Assembly: GCA_029267645.1 (NCBI GenBank)
Contig: JAJUIM010000051.1
Span: forward strand, 1 to 9,663
Length of the DNA: 9,663 nucleotides
Reading direction: 5' to 3'
Source: Microbacterium sp.
Lineage (GTDB): Bacteria; Actinomycetota; Actinomycetes; Actinomycetales; Microbacteriaceae
Part shown: one piece after another, positions 1 to 6,489 of the stretch
How the letters are laid out: every line of letters starts with the position of its first letter
How positions within the stretch are numbered: position 1 is the stretch's first letter
Made by a program: the position numbers and the translations under genes
The notes under the pieces: model-generated
The model's input: the letters and a program-made list of their open reading frames with translations, nothing else
What the model was told of the DNA's origin: nothing
Databases searched by the model: none

Positions 1-340
1 CGAACGTGCGCCGGATCCGCGCGATCCAGTCGCCCGCGACGACCGAGTCGGCGTCGATGCGCGCGACGATGTCGCCGGATGCCGCGTCGAACCCCGTCGT
101 GCGCGCGAACGTCACGCCCGGGCGCGGCTCGTCGACGACGCGCACGTGCGGAAAGCGCGCCGCGAGCCGCGCCGTCGCATCGGAGGAGGCGTTGTCGACC
201 ACGATGATCTCGTCGCGCTCTCCGACCTGTGCGCACAGCGCGAGGAGGCATCGCTCGATGATCTGCTCCTCGTTGTGCGCGGGGATCACGACGGACACGC
301 TCGGGTGCGCGCCGCCTGCGGGACGCGTGTGCTCGGCCAT
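1..340 (-). CDS. Family 2 glycosyltransferase, N-terminal part (cut by window edge)
   Basis: The reverse strand reads open from an ATG at 340 to the window edge, giving 113 residues. After a short polar N-terminus comes the GT2 (GT-A fold) start SVSVVIPAHNEE (residues 14-25). The nucleotide-binding strand IIVVDNASSDAT (45-56, with Asp49) follows, then ARIDADSV (93-100), whose Asp96-x-Asp98 is the metal-binding DXD motif. The family transfers sugars from nucleotide-sugar donors to lipid, polysaccharide or protein acceptors at the cytoplasmic membrane. The acceptor cannot be told from this part. The frame stays open upstream with a possible GTG at 361, so the start is not certain, and no strong Shine-Dalgarno sequence precedes the ATG. 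It lies 93 bases beyond the rplT terminator, so it is probably a separate transcription unit. Confidence 0.85.
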   Translation of the reverse strand, partial: MAEHTRPAGGAHPSVSVVIPAHNEEQIIERCLLALCAQVGERDEIIVVDNASSDATARLAARFPHVRVVDEPRPGVTFARTTGFDAASGDIVARIDADSVVAGDWIARIRRTF

Positions 341-432
341 GCGCCACAGTCCACACCCCACGGCATATCGCACACAAGCGTTTCGCACCGCGCGGCGCGG
401 AATCCGGGGGTTATCCGGACGGCCGAAACACG

Positions 433-464
433 ACGAGGGGCACCCCGACCGGGGTGCCCCTCGT
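433..464 (-). terminator. Rho-independent terminator of the infC-rpmI-rplT operon
   Basis: A perfect 14-bp inverted repeat (433-446 with 451-464) encloses a 4-base loop and lies 14 bases past the rplT stop codon. On the reverse strand the stem is followed by GTGTTTCGG, a weak T-rich tail typical of high-GC actinobacterial terminators. It separates the ribosomal operon from the glycosyltransferase gene downstream. Confidence 0.85.
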
Positions 465-478
465 ACAGCGGGTGCGTC

Positions 479-862
479 TTACGCGGCCTTGGGCGCGTTG
501 ACGTCGGAGGGCAGCGCGCCCTTCGCGACCTCGACGAGCGTCGCGAACGTCGCGGGCTCGTTGACGGCCAGCTCGGCGAGCATGCGACGGTCGACCTCGA
601 CGCCGGCCAGGTTCAGGCCCTGGATGAAGCGGTTGTAGGTGAGGCCGTTCGCGCGGGCGCCCGCGTTGATGCGCTGGATCCACAGGCGGCGGAAGTCGCC
701 CTTGCGCTTGCGGCGGTCGCGGTACGCGTAGACGAGCGAGTGGGTGACCTGCTCCTTCGCCTTGCGGTACAGGCGCGAACGCTGACCCCGGTAGCCCGAG
801 GCACGCTCGAGGATGACGCGACGCTTCTTCTGCGCGTTGACTGCGCGCTTGACTCTAGCCAT
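479..862 (-). CDS. rplT: 50S ribosomal protein L20
   Basis: This 127-residue protein starts [19 protein letters not shown] and contains [18 protein letters not shown] and [20 protein letters not shown], the hallmark sequences of bacterial L20 (bL20). The basic N-terminal half (to about residue 60) binds 23S rRNA early in 50S assembly. The globular C-terminal half contains the [11 protein letters not shown] segment. Length is close to the family's usual 115-130 residues, with a short acidic/Ala tail. The ATG at 862 is preceded by AAGGAAA at suitable distance. It is the last gene of infC-rpmI-rplT, 31 bases after rpmI, and ends 14 bases before a strong terminator. In E. coli and B. subtilis L20 represses its own operon by binding the mRNA. 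Whether that applies here is not shown. Confidence 0.98.
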   Translation of the reverse strand: MARVKRAVNAQKKRRVILERASGYRGQRSRLYRKAKEQVTHSLVYAYRDRRKRKGDFRRLWIQRINAGARANGLTYNRFIQGLNLAGVEVDRRMLAELAVNEPATFATLVEVAKGALPSDVNAPKAA

Positions 863-893
863 GAGTGAGTTTCCTTAACCGATTGCGGGTCGC

Positions 894-1088
894 TCAGCGA
901 CCGAGGAGCTTCTTGACCGTCTTGGCGTCGTTGCCCGAGACCAGCTGGTCCTGGTTCAGACGACGCTTGCGGCGAGTCGACATGTGCTCGAGGTTGTGGC
1001 GCATGCCCGACTGCTGCTTCTTGAGCTTGCCGCTGCCGGTGATCTTGAAGCGCTTCTTGGCGCCCGAGTGGGTCTTCTGCTTCGGCAT
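894..1088 (-). CDS. rpmI: 50S ribosomal protein L35
   Basis: This 64-residue, strongly basic protein begins [20 protein letters not shown] and continues through [17 protein letters not shown], the standard bL35 sequence at the usual length of about 64-66 residues. It is a component of the large ribosomal subunit. The ATG at 1088 has an AAGGAAAG Shine-Dalgarno sequence just upstream. It sits between infC and rplT in the conserved operon. The 83-base gap from infC holds a GNRA-loop hairpin that could influence its translation or mRNA processing. Confidence 0.98.
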   Translation of the reverse strand: MPKQKTHSGAKKRFKITGSGKLKKQQSGMRHNLEHMSTRRKRRLNQDQLVSGNDAKTVKKLLGR

Positions 1089-1138
1089 TGTTCTTTCCTT
1101 GACGTGTGCGCCCTCTCCCGAGGACGACGTGGGTGCTG

Positions 1139-1154
1139 CCCGCCTTTCGGCGGG
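1139..1154 (-). other. Intercistronic hairpin with GAAA tetraloop between infC and rpmI
   Basis: The reverse strand reads CCCGCC-GAAA-GGCGGG, a perfect 6-bp all-GC stem capped by a GNRA tetraloop. It lies 17 bases after the infC stop and about 50 bases before the rpmI ATG. No T-tract follows, so it is not a typical terminator. It could be a processing or stabilising element, or part of a translational operator. Confidence 0.5.
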
Positions 1155-1171
1155 AAGACATTTCGGGGTGA

Positions 1172-1786
1172 CTACTCGCCCTCGGGCGCGTCGGGGGCCT
1201 TCGCCGCGTGCTTCGCGTCGCGGGCCGCCTTCTTGTTGGCCGCACGCTGGGCGTTCTGCTCGGCCTTCGCCTCGGACTTGTTCTTCGTCGGAGCGATGAT
1301 CATGACCATGTTGCGGCCGTCGATCTTCGGGCGCGACTCGACCGTGCCGAGTTCGGAGACCTCTTCCGCGAACTTCATCAGGAGGCGCACGCCCATCTCG
1401 GGGCGCTGCTGCTCGCGGCCGCGGAACAGGATCATCGCCTTGACCTTGTCGCCCGCCTTGAGGAAGCCCTCGGCGCGCTTGCGCTTCGTGTCGTAGTCGT
1501 GCTGGTCGATCTTCAGGCGGAAGCGAACTTCCTTGAGCACGGTGTTGGCCTGGTTGCGGCGTGCTTCCTTGGCCTTCTGCGCGGTCTCGTACTTGAACTT
1601 TCCGTAGTCCATGATCTTGGCTACGGGAGGACGCGAGTTGGGAGCCACCTCGACGAGGTCGAGGTCGGCCTCCTGTGCGAGGCGCAGCGCCACCTCACTG
1701 CGGACGACGCCGATCTGTTCGCCGCCCGGGCCGATGAGACGGACCTCGGGCACACGAATGCGCTCGTTGATGCGGGGATCGCTGAT
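1172..1786 (-). CDS. infC: Translation initiation factor IF-3, AUC start codon
   Basis: IF3 binds the 30S subunit, keeps 50S off, and proofreads the start codon and initiator tRNA. From the proposed start the protein has 204 residues. The N-terminal domain begins (M)[16 protein letters not shown] and contains [22 protein letters not shown] basic linker (KAKEARRNQ) leads to a C-terminal domain with [14 protein letters not shown] sequence, [14 protein letters not shown] and a Lys/Ala-rich tail of about 35 residues. The start is chosen as ATC at 1784-1786. TAGGAG lies 6 bases upstream of it, an in-frame TAG at 1796-1798 forbids anything earlier, and the conserved [11 protein letters not shown] segment would be lost if the first GTG (1751-1753) were used. 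It is the first gene of infC-rpmI-rplT. A rare AUC start suits IF3 autoregulation. Confidence 0.95.
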   Translation of the reverse strand: MSDPRINERIRVPEVRLIGPGGEQIGVVRSEVALRLAQEADLDLVEVAPNSRPPVAKIMDYGKFKYETAQKAKEARRNQANTVLKEVRFRLKIDQHDYDTKRKRAEGFLKAGDKVKAMILFRGREQQRPEMGVRLLMKFAEEVSELGTVESRPKIDGRNMVMIIAPTKNKSEAKAEQNAQRAANKKAARDAKHAAKAPDAPEGE

Positions 1787-1792
1787 GCGGAA

Positions 1793-1798
1793 CTCCTA
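1793..1798 (-). promoter_or_regulatory. Shine-Dalgarno sequence that fixes the infC AUC start
   Basis: The reverse strand reads TAGGAG, then the 6 bases TTCCGC, then ATC. The TAG in this motif is an in-frame stop, so the IF3 reading frame cannot begin upstream. The spacing is optimal for ATC at 1784-1786. It is 39 bases or more from the first GTG, too far to serve it. Confidence 0.8.
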
Positions 1799-1820
1799 GG
1801 GTGCGGTAGTCGATGAGCCA

Positions 1821-1845
1821 CCGTGACACGTGGATCGCGTCACGG
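1821..1845 (-). other. Stem-loop in the infC leader (proximal)
   Basis: CCGTGAC (1821-1827) and GTCACGG (1839-1845) form a perfect 7-bp stem with an 11-base loop. It lies about 25 bases upstream of the infC Shine-Dalgarno sequence on the presumed infC transcript. The loop contains an ACGT core. It could modulate infC translation, but there is no direct evidence for that. Confidence 0.4.
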
Positions 1846-1910
1846 GCGGGAGAGAGATCAGCATCCACCCGTGCCACGCGACCAGCTGTGCGCGCACTTC
1901 ACCCTGCGGA

Positions 1911-1926
1911 CGAACCGTACGGCTCG
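1911..1926 (-). other. Stem-loop in the infC leader (distal)
   Basis: The reverse-strand RNA would read CGAGCC-GUAC-GGUUCG, a 6-bp stem with one G-U pair and a GUAC loop. As DNA it is a 16-base near-palindrome around CCGTACGG. With the proximal stem-loop it makes the leader between the candidate promoter and infC look structured. Confidence 0.35.
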
Positions 1927-2016
1927 CCCCAGCTCGCCCTACAGCGAACGGAGTGTTTCGTGACCCGGTAGCCTGGAGCGGCAAGCGCGGGTGGGATGAG
2001 GATCCTCTTTCGTCCG

Positions 2017-2045
2017 AGAATAGTCTCGGAGCCCGAAGCAGTCTA
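2017..2045 (-). promoter_or_regulatory. Candidate promoter for the infC operon
   Basis: The reverse strand has TAGACT (2040-2045, 4/6 to TTGACA), a 17-base spacer, then TATTCT (2017-2022, 4/6 to TATAAT). Transcription would begin near 2010 and give a leader of about 225 bases before the infC AUC. A perfect inverted repeat, TCCGAGA-ATAG-TCTCGGA (2013-2030), overlaps the -10 element and could be an operator. The assignment rests on consensus match and position only. Confidence 0.4.
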
Positions 2046-2059
2046 ACAGAAAGCAGTCG

Positions 2060-2482
2060 ATGCATACCACCCCCGGTGACCAGTCCGCTCACGCACACGC
2101 CTACGATGCCGAACGCGTCGCGCGGTGGGAGGAACAGGATCGCGCGACGGCCGCCACCGACGCCGCGCGCGACATCGCCGACGTCGCCGCCGTCGAGGTC
2201 ATCGCGACCTCGTGCGTGCACCTCATGAGCGCCGCCGCCGTCAAGCTCGGCCTGGGCGAGGATCCGAACGCAGAGCAGTTCACCGACCTCGACGAGGCGC
2301 GCAAGCTCATCAACGCCCTCGCGGGCCTCGTGACGGCCGCGGCCCCCGAGATCAGCGACATGCACGCCCGCCCGATCCGCGACGGGCTGCGCTCGCTGCA
2401 GCTGCGCTTCCGCGAAATCTCGACGATCCCCGACGCGCCGGGTCAGGGCCCGGGCGAGAAGTACACGGGCTCCGTCATCTGA
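2060..2482 (+). CDS. DUF1844 domain protein
   Basis: This 140-residue acidic, soluble protein has no signal peptide or membrane segment. Residues about 38-120 match the DUF1844 pattern as I recall it: VAAVEVIATSCVHLMSAAAVKLGL, then DLDEARKLINALAGLVTAAAPEI, then HARPIRDGLRSLQLRFRE. The tail PGQGPGEKYTG is also typical of actinobacterial members. The function is unknown. The region looks helical, and the gene is commonly found beside infC in actinobacteria. It is divergent from infC across a 273-base spacer, and its stop codon is 3 bases from the convergent sseB-like stop. The start ATG at 2060 has only a weak AGAAAG Shine-Dalgarno sequence. A possible -10 (TAGCCT, 1969-1974) lies upstream. Confidence 0.9.
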   Translation: MHTTPGDQSAHAHAYDAERVARWEEQDRATAATDAARDIADVAAVEVIATSCVHLMSAAAVKLGLGEDPNAEQFTDLDEARKLINALAGLVTAAAPEISDMHARPIRDGLRSLQLRFREISTIPDAPGQGPGEKYTGSVI

Positions 2483-2485
2483 CGA

Positions 2486-3307
2486 TCAGTCGGGGCTCGC
2501 CTCGAGCCCGACCTGCATCGAGTCGACGAGCACGGCGATGCGATCGTCGGCCGCCCAGCGACGCGCGAGGCGGCCGAGGATCGTGTCGAGCTCGGCGCGA
2601 TCCAGCCCCTGCATGAGCGACAGCGTGACCGTCACCTCGGGTCCGCGCAGCCGGGCCGCGGGATCCCCCGACGCGACGCGCAGATCGTGCACCGCGAGCT
2701 CGGAGGCGATCGACTCGCGGAATGCCGAGACCACTTCGGCGCTGCGCCAGGGCTGCGTCCAGGCCTGCTCCTGCGCGATCGCCCACACGGCGGGGCGTCG
2801 CACGACGAACTCGGTCGGGCTTGCGGGGTCGAGCACGACGAGGTCGGTGTCCTCCCCCGCGGCCGCGAGCGCGGCGCGCGTGCCGGCGACGGGGATGGGG
2901 CGCGCCTCGGCGTTCCAGGCGCGCATCGTGTCGACGCTGCTGAACGCAGGCAGCACCTTTCGGCCGTCGGGCGCAGCGACCGTGACGATCGACAGCTCCT
3001 GCGTCTTGTCGACCTTCAGCCCCGTCGGCCCGACGCCCTCCTCGCCCTTCTCGGCGATGAGCGGCACGAGCACCCGAGCCCGCCGCAGCGCGTCGACGAC
3101 TGCGGTCTCGTCGGCCGTGCCGTCGCGGAAGCCCGTGAGCGCCGCCCACAGCGCGGGATCAGCGGATCCGTCGTCGCCTGCCGCGGGATTCGGCTGGAAG
3201 GTGCGGCCCGCCCACGGCTGGCCGGCGGAGTCGGCGCCGCCCGCGAGGTGAGGGGGAAGGGCTCGCCCCTCCCCCTCGCCCGGGGTCTGCTCAGAGGCCG
3301 GCGACAT
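2486..3307 (-). CDS. SseB family protein
   Basis: This 273-residue soluble protein has an acidic, disordered N-terminus to about residue 50. An SseB-like domain follows at about 50-165, with [14 protein letters not shown], then the [31 protein letters not shown] stretch and [40 protein letters not shown]-terminal part with [28 protein letters not shown] completes it. Members in Enterobacteria were linked to serine sensitivity, but the biochemical role is unclear. Its ATG overlaps the end of priA by 17 bases in a different frame, which suggests translational coupling and membership of the his transcript. No good Shine-Dalgarno sequence precedes it. It is convergent with the DUF1844 gene. I recall this position next to the his genes as recurrent in actinobacteria. 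Confidence 0.85.
   Translation of the reverse strand: MSPASEQTPGEGEGRALPPHLAGGADSAGQPWAGRTFQPNPAAGDDGSADPALWAALTGFRDGTADETAVVDALRRARVLVPLIAEKGEEGVGPTGLKVDKTQELSIVTVAAPDGRKVLPAFSSVDTMRAWNAEARPIPVAGTRAALAAAGEDTDLVVLDPASPTEFVVRRPAVWAIAQEQAWTQPWRSAEVVSAFRESIASELAVHDLRVASGDPAARLRGPEVTVTLSLMQGLDRAELDTILGRLARRWAADDRIAVLVDSMQVGLEASPD
2490..2511. terminator. Possible bidirectional terminator at the convergent DUF1844/sseB junction
   Basis: TCGGG(G)CTCG (2490-2499) pairs with CGAGCCCGA (2503-2511) as a 9-bp stem with one bulged G and a 3-base loop. It starts 8 bases past the DUF1844 stop and lies inside the last codons of the opposing gene. No T-run follows on either side, so terminator function is tentative. 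Confidence 0.35.
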
Positions 3308-4037
3308 CCAGGGCCTCGGCGAGCGTGAACGCGCCCGAGTACAGCGCCTTGCCCACGATCGCGCCCTCGACGCCCGCCGGCACGAGGTCTCGCAGCGCGG
3401 CGATGTCGTCGAGGCTCGAGATGCCGCCCGAGGCCACGACGGGCTTGTCGGTGCGGTCGGTCATCTGGCGGAGCAGGTCGAGGTTCGGGCCCTGTAGCGT
3501 GCCGTCCTTCGTGACGTCGGTCACGACGTAGCGGGCGCAGCCGGCGCGCTCGAGGCGGTCGAGCACGTCCCACAGGTCGCCGCCCTCCTGCGTCCAGCCG
3601 CGGGCGGCGAGCGTCGTGCCGCGGACGTCGAGGCCCACCGCGATCGCGTCGCCGTAGCGCGCGATGACCGCCTCGGTCCAGTCGGGGTTCTCGAGGGCCG
3701 CGGTGCCGAGGTTGACGCGCTCCGCGCCGCTCGCGAGCGCCGCCTCGAGCGACGCGTCATCGCGGATGCCACCCGAGATCTCGACGCTCACGCCCTTCAT
3801 GTGCTTGATGACCTTGCGCAGCACGGCGGTGTTGTTGCCGCGCCCGAAGGCCGCGTCGAGGTCGACCAGGTGGAGCCACTCGGCGCCCTGATCGCGCCAC
3901 TGCTCGGCCGCTTCGATGGGGTCGCCGTAGTTCGTCTCGGACCCGGCCTCGCCCTGCGTCAGCCTGACGGCCTTGCCGCCTGCGACGTCGACGGCGGGAA
4001 GGAGGGTGAGTCCGGGGGTGGATGCGAAGTCGTTCAT
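3291..4037 (-). CDS. priA: Phosphoribosyl isomerase A, probably bifunctional HisA/TrpF
   Basis: This 248-residue (beta/alpha)8 barrel isomerises ProFAR to PRFAR in histidine synthesis. Actinobacterial PriA also converts phosphoribosyl anthranilate in tryptophan synthesis. [18 protein letters not shown] gives the catalytic Asp17. [12 protein letters not shown] (56-67), SGGIRDD (88-94) and GTAALENP (111-118) follow. [10 protein letters not shown] (171-180) gives the second catalytic Asp174, then VASGGISS and AIVGKALY bind phosphate. Arg146-Gly-Trp148 (in [14 protein letters not shown]) matches the residues used for the TrpF reaction in M. tuberculosis PriA. ATG at 4037 is chosen because family members start just before LLPAVDV. 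Its GAGG lies only 4 bases upstream. An in-frame GTG at 4076, 8 bases after a TAGCCT hexamer, would add 13 residues and is a second possibility. Confidence 0.93.
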   Translation of the reverse strand: MNDFASTPGLTLLPAVDVAGGKAVRLTQGEAGSETNYGDPIEAAEQWRDQGAEWLHLVDLDAAFGRGNNTAVLRKVIKHMKGVSVEISGGIRDDASLEAALASGAERVNLGTAALENPDWTEAVIARYGDAIAVGLDVRGTTLAARGWTQEGGDLWDVLDRLERAGCARYVVTDVTKDGTLQGPNLDLLRQMTDRTDKPVVASGGISSLDDIAALRDLVPAGVEGAIVGKALYSGAFTLAEALDVAGL

Positions 4038-4050
4038 CTCTCCTCGGTGG

Positions 4051-4069
4051 CCGCGAGACTCTCTCGCGG
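4051..4069 (-). other. Perfect hairpin in the priA 5' region
   Basis: CCGCGAGA and TCTCGCGG form a perfect 8-bp stem with a 3-base loop. It ends 13 bases before the priA ATG and abuts its Shine-Dalgarno region. It might affect priA translation or mark an RNA processing site in the his transcript. There is no T-tract. Confidence 0.45.
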
Positions 4070-4084
4070 TGCGCACAAGCGACA

Positions 4085-4090
4085 AGGCTA
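4085..4090 (-). promoter_or_regulatory. Candidate internal -10 element before priA
   Basis: The reverse strand reads TAGCCT, the TAGNNT type seen elsewhere in this window. A start about 7 bases on would give a short leader of about 40 bases, or a nearly leaderless GTG start at 4076. I see no clear -35 element. Confidence 0.25.
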
Positions 4091-4095
4091 GACCT

Positions 4096-4109
4096 CCCGG
4101 GCGCCCGGG
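4096..4109. repeat. 14-bp perfect palindrome between hisH and priA
   Basis: CCCGGGCGCCCGGG is fully self-complementary and lies 12 bases past the hisH stop codon. A smaller GGCC-AATC-GGCC inverted repeat (4109-4120) adjoins it. It may be an intercistronic hairpin, but no T-tract supports full termination. Confidence 0.45.
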
Positions 4110-4120
4110 GCCAATCGGCC

Positions 4121-4765
4121 TCAGGACGCGAGGGTGCCGAGCCAGTTGCGCAGCAGGGCGATGCCCGCGGGGCCCGATTTCTCGGGGTGGAACTGGGTCG
4201 CCGCGAGCGGACCGTTCTCGACGGCGGCGAGGAACGGCCGTCCGTGCGTCGCCCAGGTGACGGACGGCTGCGGGAACGGCGGGGTGACGTCGAGGCTCCA
4301 CTCCTGCGCGGCGTACGAGTGCACGAAGTAGAACCGCTCGGACTCGAGCCCGCGGAAGAGGCGCGATCCCTCGCCGACCTCGACCGTACTCCAGCCCATG
4401 TGCGGCACGACGGGCGCGTCGAGTCGCTCGACCGTGCCCGGCCACTCCCCGAGCCCCTCGGTGTCGGCGCCGCGTTCGATGCCGCGCTCGAACATGACCT
4501 GCATGCCCACGCAGATGCCGAGCACGGGGCGCCCGCCCGCGAGGCGGCGCTCGATGAGCTCGCCGCCGCGGATCGCGTTCAGCTGGTCCATGACGGCGCT
4601 GAAGGCGCCGACGCCCGGCACGAGGAGCCCGTCGGCATCCGCCACGAGCCCTCGATCGCGCGTGAGCCGCACGTCGGCACCCGCGGCCTCGAGCGCCTTG
4701 ACGGCCGAGTGGACATTGCCGGATCCGTAGTCGAGGACCGCGACGAGCGGGGCGCCCTCTGCCAT
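4121..4765 (-). CDS. hisH: Imidazole glycerol phosphate synthase, glutaminase subunit
   Basis: HisH releases ammonia from glutamine and passes it to HisF, which makes IGP and AICAR from PRFAR. HisF is not in this window. The 214-residue protein is a class I glutamine amidotransferase. It starts [14 protein letters not shown] (8-21), has the PGVG turn (50-53), and carries the nucleophile Cys85 in [17 protein letters not shown] (122-126), FYFVHSY (145-151) and the His193/Glu195 pair in QFHPEKSG complete the catalytic triad. Length is normal for the family. ATG at 4765 is used: it overlaps the hisB stop by one base (TGATG), a classical coupling arrangement. The reading frame stays open far upstream on this strand, which is only a high-GC effect. 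An 83-base structured gap separates it from priA. Confidence 0.97.
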   Translation of the reverse strand: MAEGAPLVAVLDYGSGNVHSAVKALEAAGADVRLTRDRGLVADADGLLVPGVGAFSAVMDQLNAIRGGELIERRLAGGRPVLGICVGMQVMFERGIERGADTEGLGEWPGTVERLDAPVVPHMGWSTVEVGEGSRLFRGLESERFYFVHSYAAQEWSLDVTPPFPQPSVTWATHGRPFLAAVENGPLAATQFHPEKSGPAGIALLRNWLGTLAS

Positions 4766-5370
4766 CAGAGCGCGCCCTTGGTCGACGGGATGCCGCTGAC
4801 CAGCGGATCGAGCGCCTTCGCCTGCCGGAAGGCGCGCGCGAGCGCCTTGAACTCGGCCTCGGCGATGTGGTGGGGATCGCGGCCCGCGAGTACCCGCACG
4901 TGCACCGTGAGGCCCGCGTGGAAGGTGAGCGCCTCGAACGCGTGGCGCACCATGGATCCGGTGAAGTGGCCGCCGATGAGGTGCAGCGGGAACGCCTCGG
5001 GTTCGCCCGTGTGCACGAGGTAGGGCCGGCCCGAGATGTCGACGACGGCCTGCGCGAGCGCCTCGTCGAGCGGCACGAGCGCGTCGCCGTACCGCGAGAT
5101 GCCCGACTTGTCGCCGAGCGCCTGGCGGATCGCCTGGCCGAGCACGATCGCCGTGTCCTCCACCGTGTGGTGGACGTCGATGTGTGTGTCGCCGCGCGAG
5201 GTGACGCGCAGGTCGGTCAGCGAGTGCTTCGCGAACGCCGTGAGCATGTGGTCGTAGAACGGCACGCTCGTGTCGATGCTGCTCTCGCCGGTGCCGTCGA
5301 GGTCGAGTTCGAGCTCGATCGACGACTCGCTCGTCGTACGGGTGAGGGTCGCGGTGCGCGCGTTCGTCAT
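4765..5370 (-). CDS. hisB: Imidazoleglycerol-phosphate dehydratase
   Basis: This enzyme dehydrates imidazole glycerol phosphate to imidazole acetol phosphate, the substrate of HisC. The 201-residue monofunctional form fits the family. It has [12 protein letters not shown] (38-49), the metal-binding HHTVED (67-72), [15 protein letters not shown] (102-116) and FHAGLTVHV (150-158). The second metal site follows as [14 protein letters not shown] (167-180). The paired HHxxE motifs bind two Mn ions in the oligomeric enzyme. There is no HisB-N phosphatase domain, as expected outside Enterobacteria. ATG at 5370 has a short AGGA upstream and lies 9 bases after the hisC stop. Its own stop overlaps the hisH start, so hisC-hisB-hisH are probably co-translated. 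Confidence 0.98.
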   Translation of the reverse strand: MTNARTATLTRTTSESSIELELDLDGTGESSIDTSVPFYDHMLTAFAKHSLTDLRVTSRGDTHIDVHHTVEDTAIVLGQAIRQALGDKSGISRYGDALVPLDEALAQAVVDISGRPYLVHTGEPEAFPLHLIGGHFTGSMVRHAFEALTFHAGLTVHVRVLAGRDPHHIAEAEFKALARAFRQAKALDPLVSGIPSTKGAL

Positions 5371-5379
5371 ACGGGGATC

Positions 5380-6462
5380 CTATTCGTCGCGGATGCTGGC
5401 GAGCGCGTCGAGGAACGCCGTCGTCTCGTCCTCGGTGCCCGCCGAGACCCGCAGGTGGCCGGGGATGCCGATGTCGCGCACGAGCACGCCGCGCTCGTAC
5501 AGTCGGCGCCACGTCTCGTGGGGCTCGTCGACGCCGCCGAACAGCACGAAGTTGCTGCCCGACGGGTATGGGTCGTAGCCGAGCGCCTCGAGCGTCGCCG
5601 AGATGCGCTCGCGCTGCCCCACGATCTCGTCGACCGTGCGGAGCATCTCGTCGCTGTGGCGGAGCGCCGCGATGGCCGCGGCCTGCGTGATGGCGCTCAG
5701 GTGATACGGCAGGCGCACGAGCCTGAGGGCGTCGACCAGGGCAGGGTCGGCCGCGAGGTACCCGACGCGCGCGCCCGCGAACGCGAACGCCTTGCTCATC
5801 GTGCGCGAGACGACGAGGCGCTCGCGGCCCGGCAGGAGGGTGAGCGCGGTCTCGGCCTCGTCGGAGGCGAACTCGAAGTACGCCTCGTCGACGATGACGA
5901 TGCCGCGGCTCGCCTCGTAGACGCGCTCGATCACCTCGAGCGACAGCGGCGTGCCCGTGGGGTTGTTGGGCGCGCAGAGGAACACGACGTCGGGATCGGC
6001 CTCGCGCACCTGCTCGGCCGCGTCGGCCGAGTCGATCTCGAAACGCGGACCGCGCGTGCCCGCGACCCACTCGGATCCGACGCCGCGCGTGAGCAGCGAG
6101 TACATGGAGTAGGTCGGCGCGAACCCGAAGGCCGTGCGGCCGGGGCCCGCGAACGCCTGCAGCACGTGCTGCAGGACCTCGTTGGATCCGTTGGCGGCCC
6201 ACACCTGCTCGGGCGTCACGCCGTGCCCGAGGTAGTCGGCGAACGCCTCGCGCAGCTCGGTGAACTCGCGGTCGGGGTAGCGGTTGAGCCCCGAGATCGC
6301 CTTCGCGACCGACTCGGCGATGTCGTCGGCGACGGCCGGCGGGATCGGATGCGTATTCTCGTTGACGTTGAGGGCGATGGGGAGAGGCGCCTGGGGCGCG
6401 CCATACGGCTGCTGGCCGCGCAGATCGTCTCTCAGGGGCAGGTCGTCGAGTGTCACCGTCAC
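5380..6462 (-). CDS. hisC: Histidinol-phosphate aminotransferase, GTG start
   Basis: HisC is a PLP enzyme of fold type I that transaminates imidazole acetol phosphate to histidinol phosphate using glutamate. The 360-residue protein shows LNVNENTHP (31-39), AANGSNEVL (89-97), APNNPTG (164-170), VDEAYFEF (191-198) and the PLP-lysine motif [17 protein letters not shown] with Lys224. HLRVSAG contains the substrate-binding Arg338. GTG at 6462 is chosen because it gives the expected [14 protein letters not shown]-terminus and sits 6 bases after a TAGCAT hexamer. An ATG at 6470 is in another frame and stops at once. No proper Shine-Dalgarno sequence is present, which fits a leaderless transcript. 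The LysM gene ends 27 bases upstream on the same strand, so read-through from its SOS promoter is possible. Confidence 0.97.
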   Translation of the reverse strand: MTVTLDDLPLRDDLRGQQPYGAPQAPLPIALNVNENTHPIPPAVADDIAESVAKAISGLNRYPDREFTELREAFADYLGHGVTPEQVWAANGSNEVLQHVLQAFAGPGRTAFGFAPTYSMYSLLTRGVGSEWVAGTRGPRFEIDSADAAEQVREADPDVVFLCAPNNPTGTPLSLEVIERVYEASRGIVIVDEAYFEFASDEAETALTLLPGRERLVVSRTMSKAFAFAGARVGYLAADPALVDALRLVRLPYHLSAITQAAAIAALRHSDEMLRTVDEIVGQRERISATLEALGYDPYPSGSNFVLFGGVDEPHETWRRLYERGVLVRDIGIPGHLRVSAGTEDETTAFLDALASIRDE

Positions 6463-6474
6463 ACCCCCATGCTA
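6463..6474 (-). promoter_or_regulatory. Predicted leaderless promoter of hisC
   Basis: The reverse strand reads TAGCAT-GGGGGT directly before the GTG start. A -10 hexamer ending 6 bases before the start codon places transcription initiation at or next to the GTG. The same layout precedes the S9 peptidase gene. No -35 match is seen. Confidence 0.5.
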
Positions 6475-6489
6475 CGGCGACAGTGGTTA

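Noticed and set aside
146..868. Plus-strand open frames across the glycosyltransferase, rplT and terminator
   Set aside because: They are antisense shadows of ribosomal and glycosyltransferase genes with no domain signal.
1996..2046. A 16-codon ORF just upstream of the DUF1844 gene, considered as a leader peptide
   Set aside because: It uses rare AT-rich codons (AGA, ATA, TTT), has no run of one amino acid, and overlaps the dyad and the infC promoter candidate. Nothing beyond an ATG supports translation.
4038..4445. N-terminal extension of PriA up to 4445
   Set aside because: It would overlap hisH in another frame, and PriA homologues start a few residues before LLPAVDV. Only the GTG at 4076 remains as a minor alternative.
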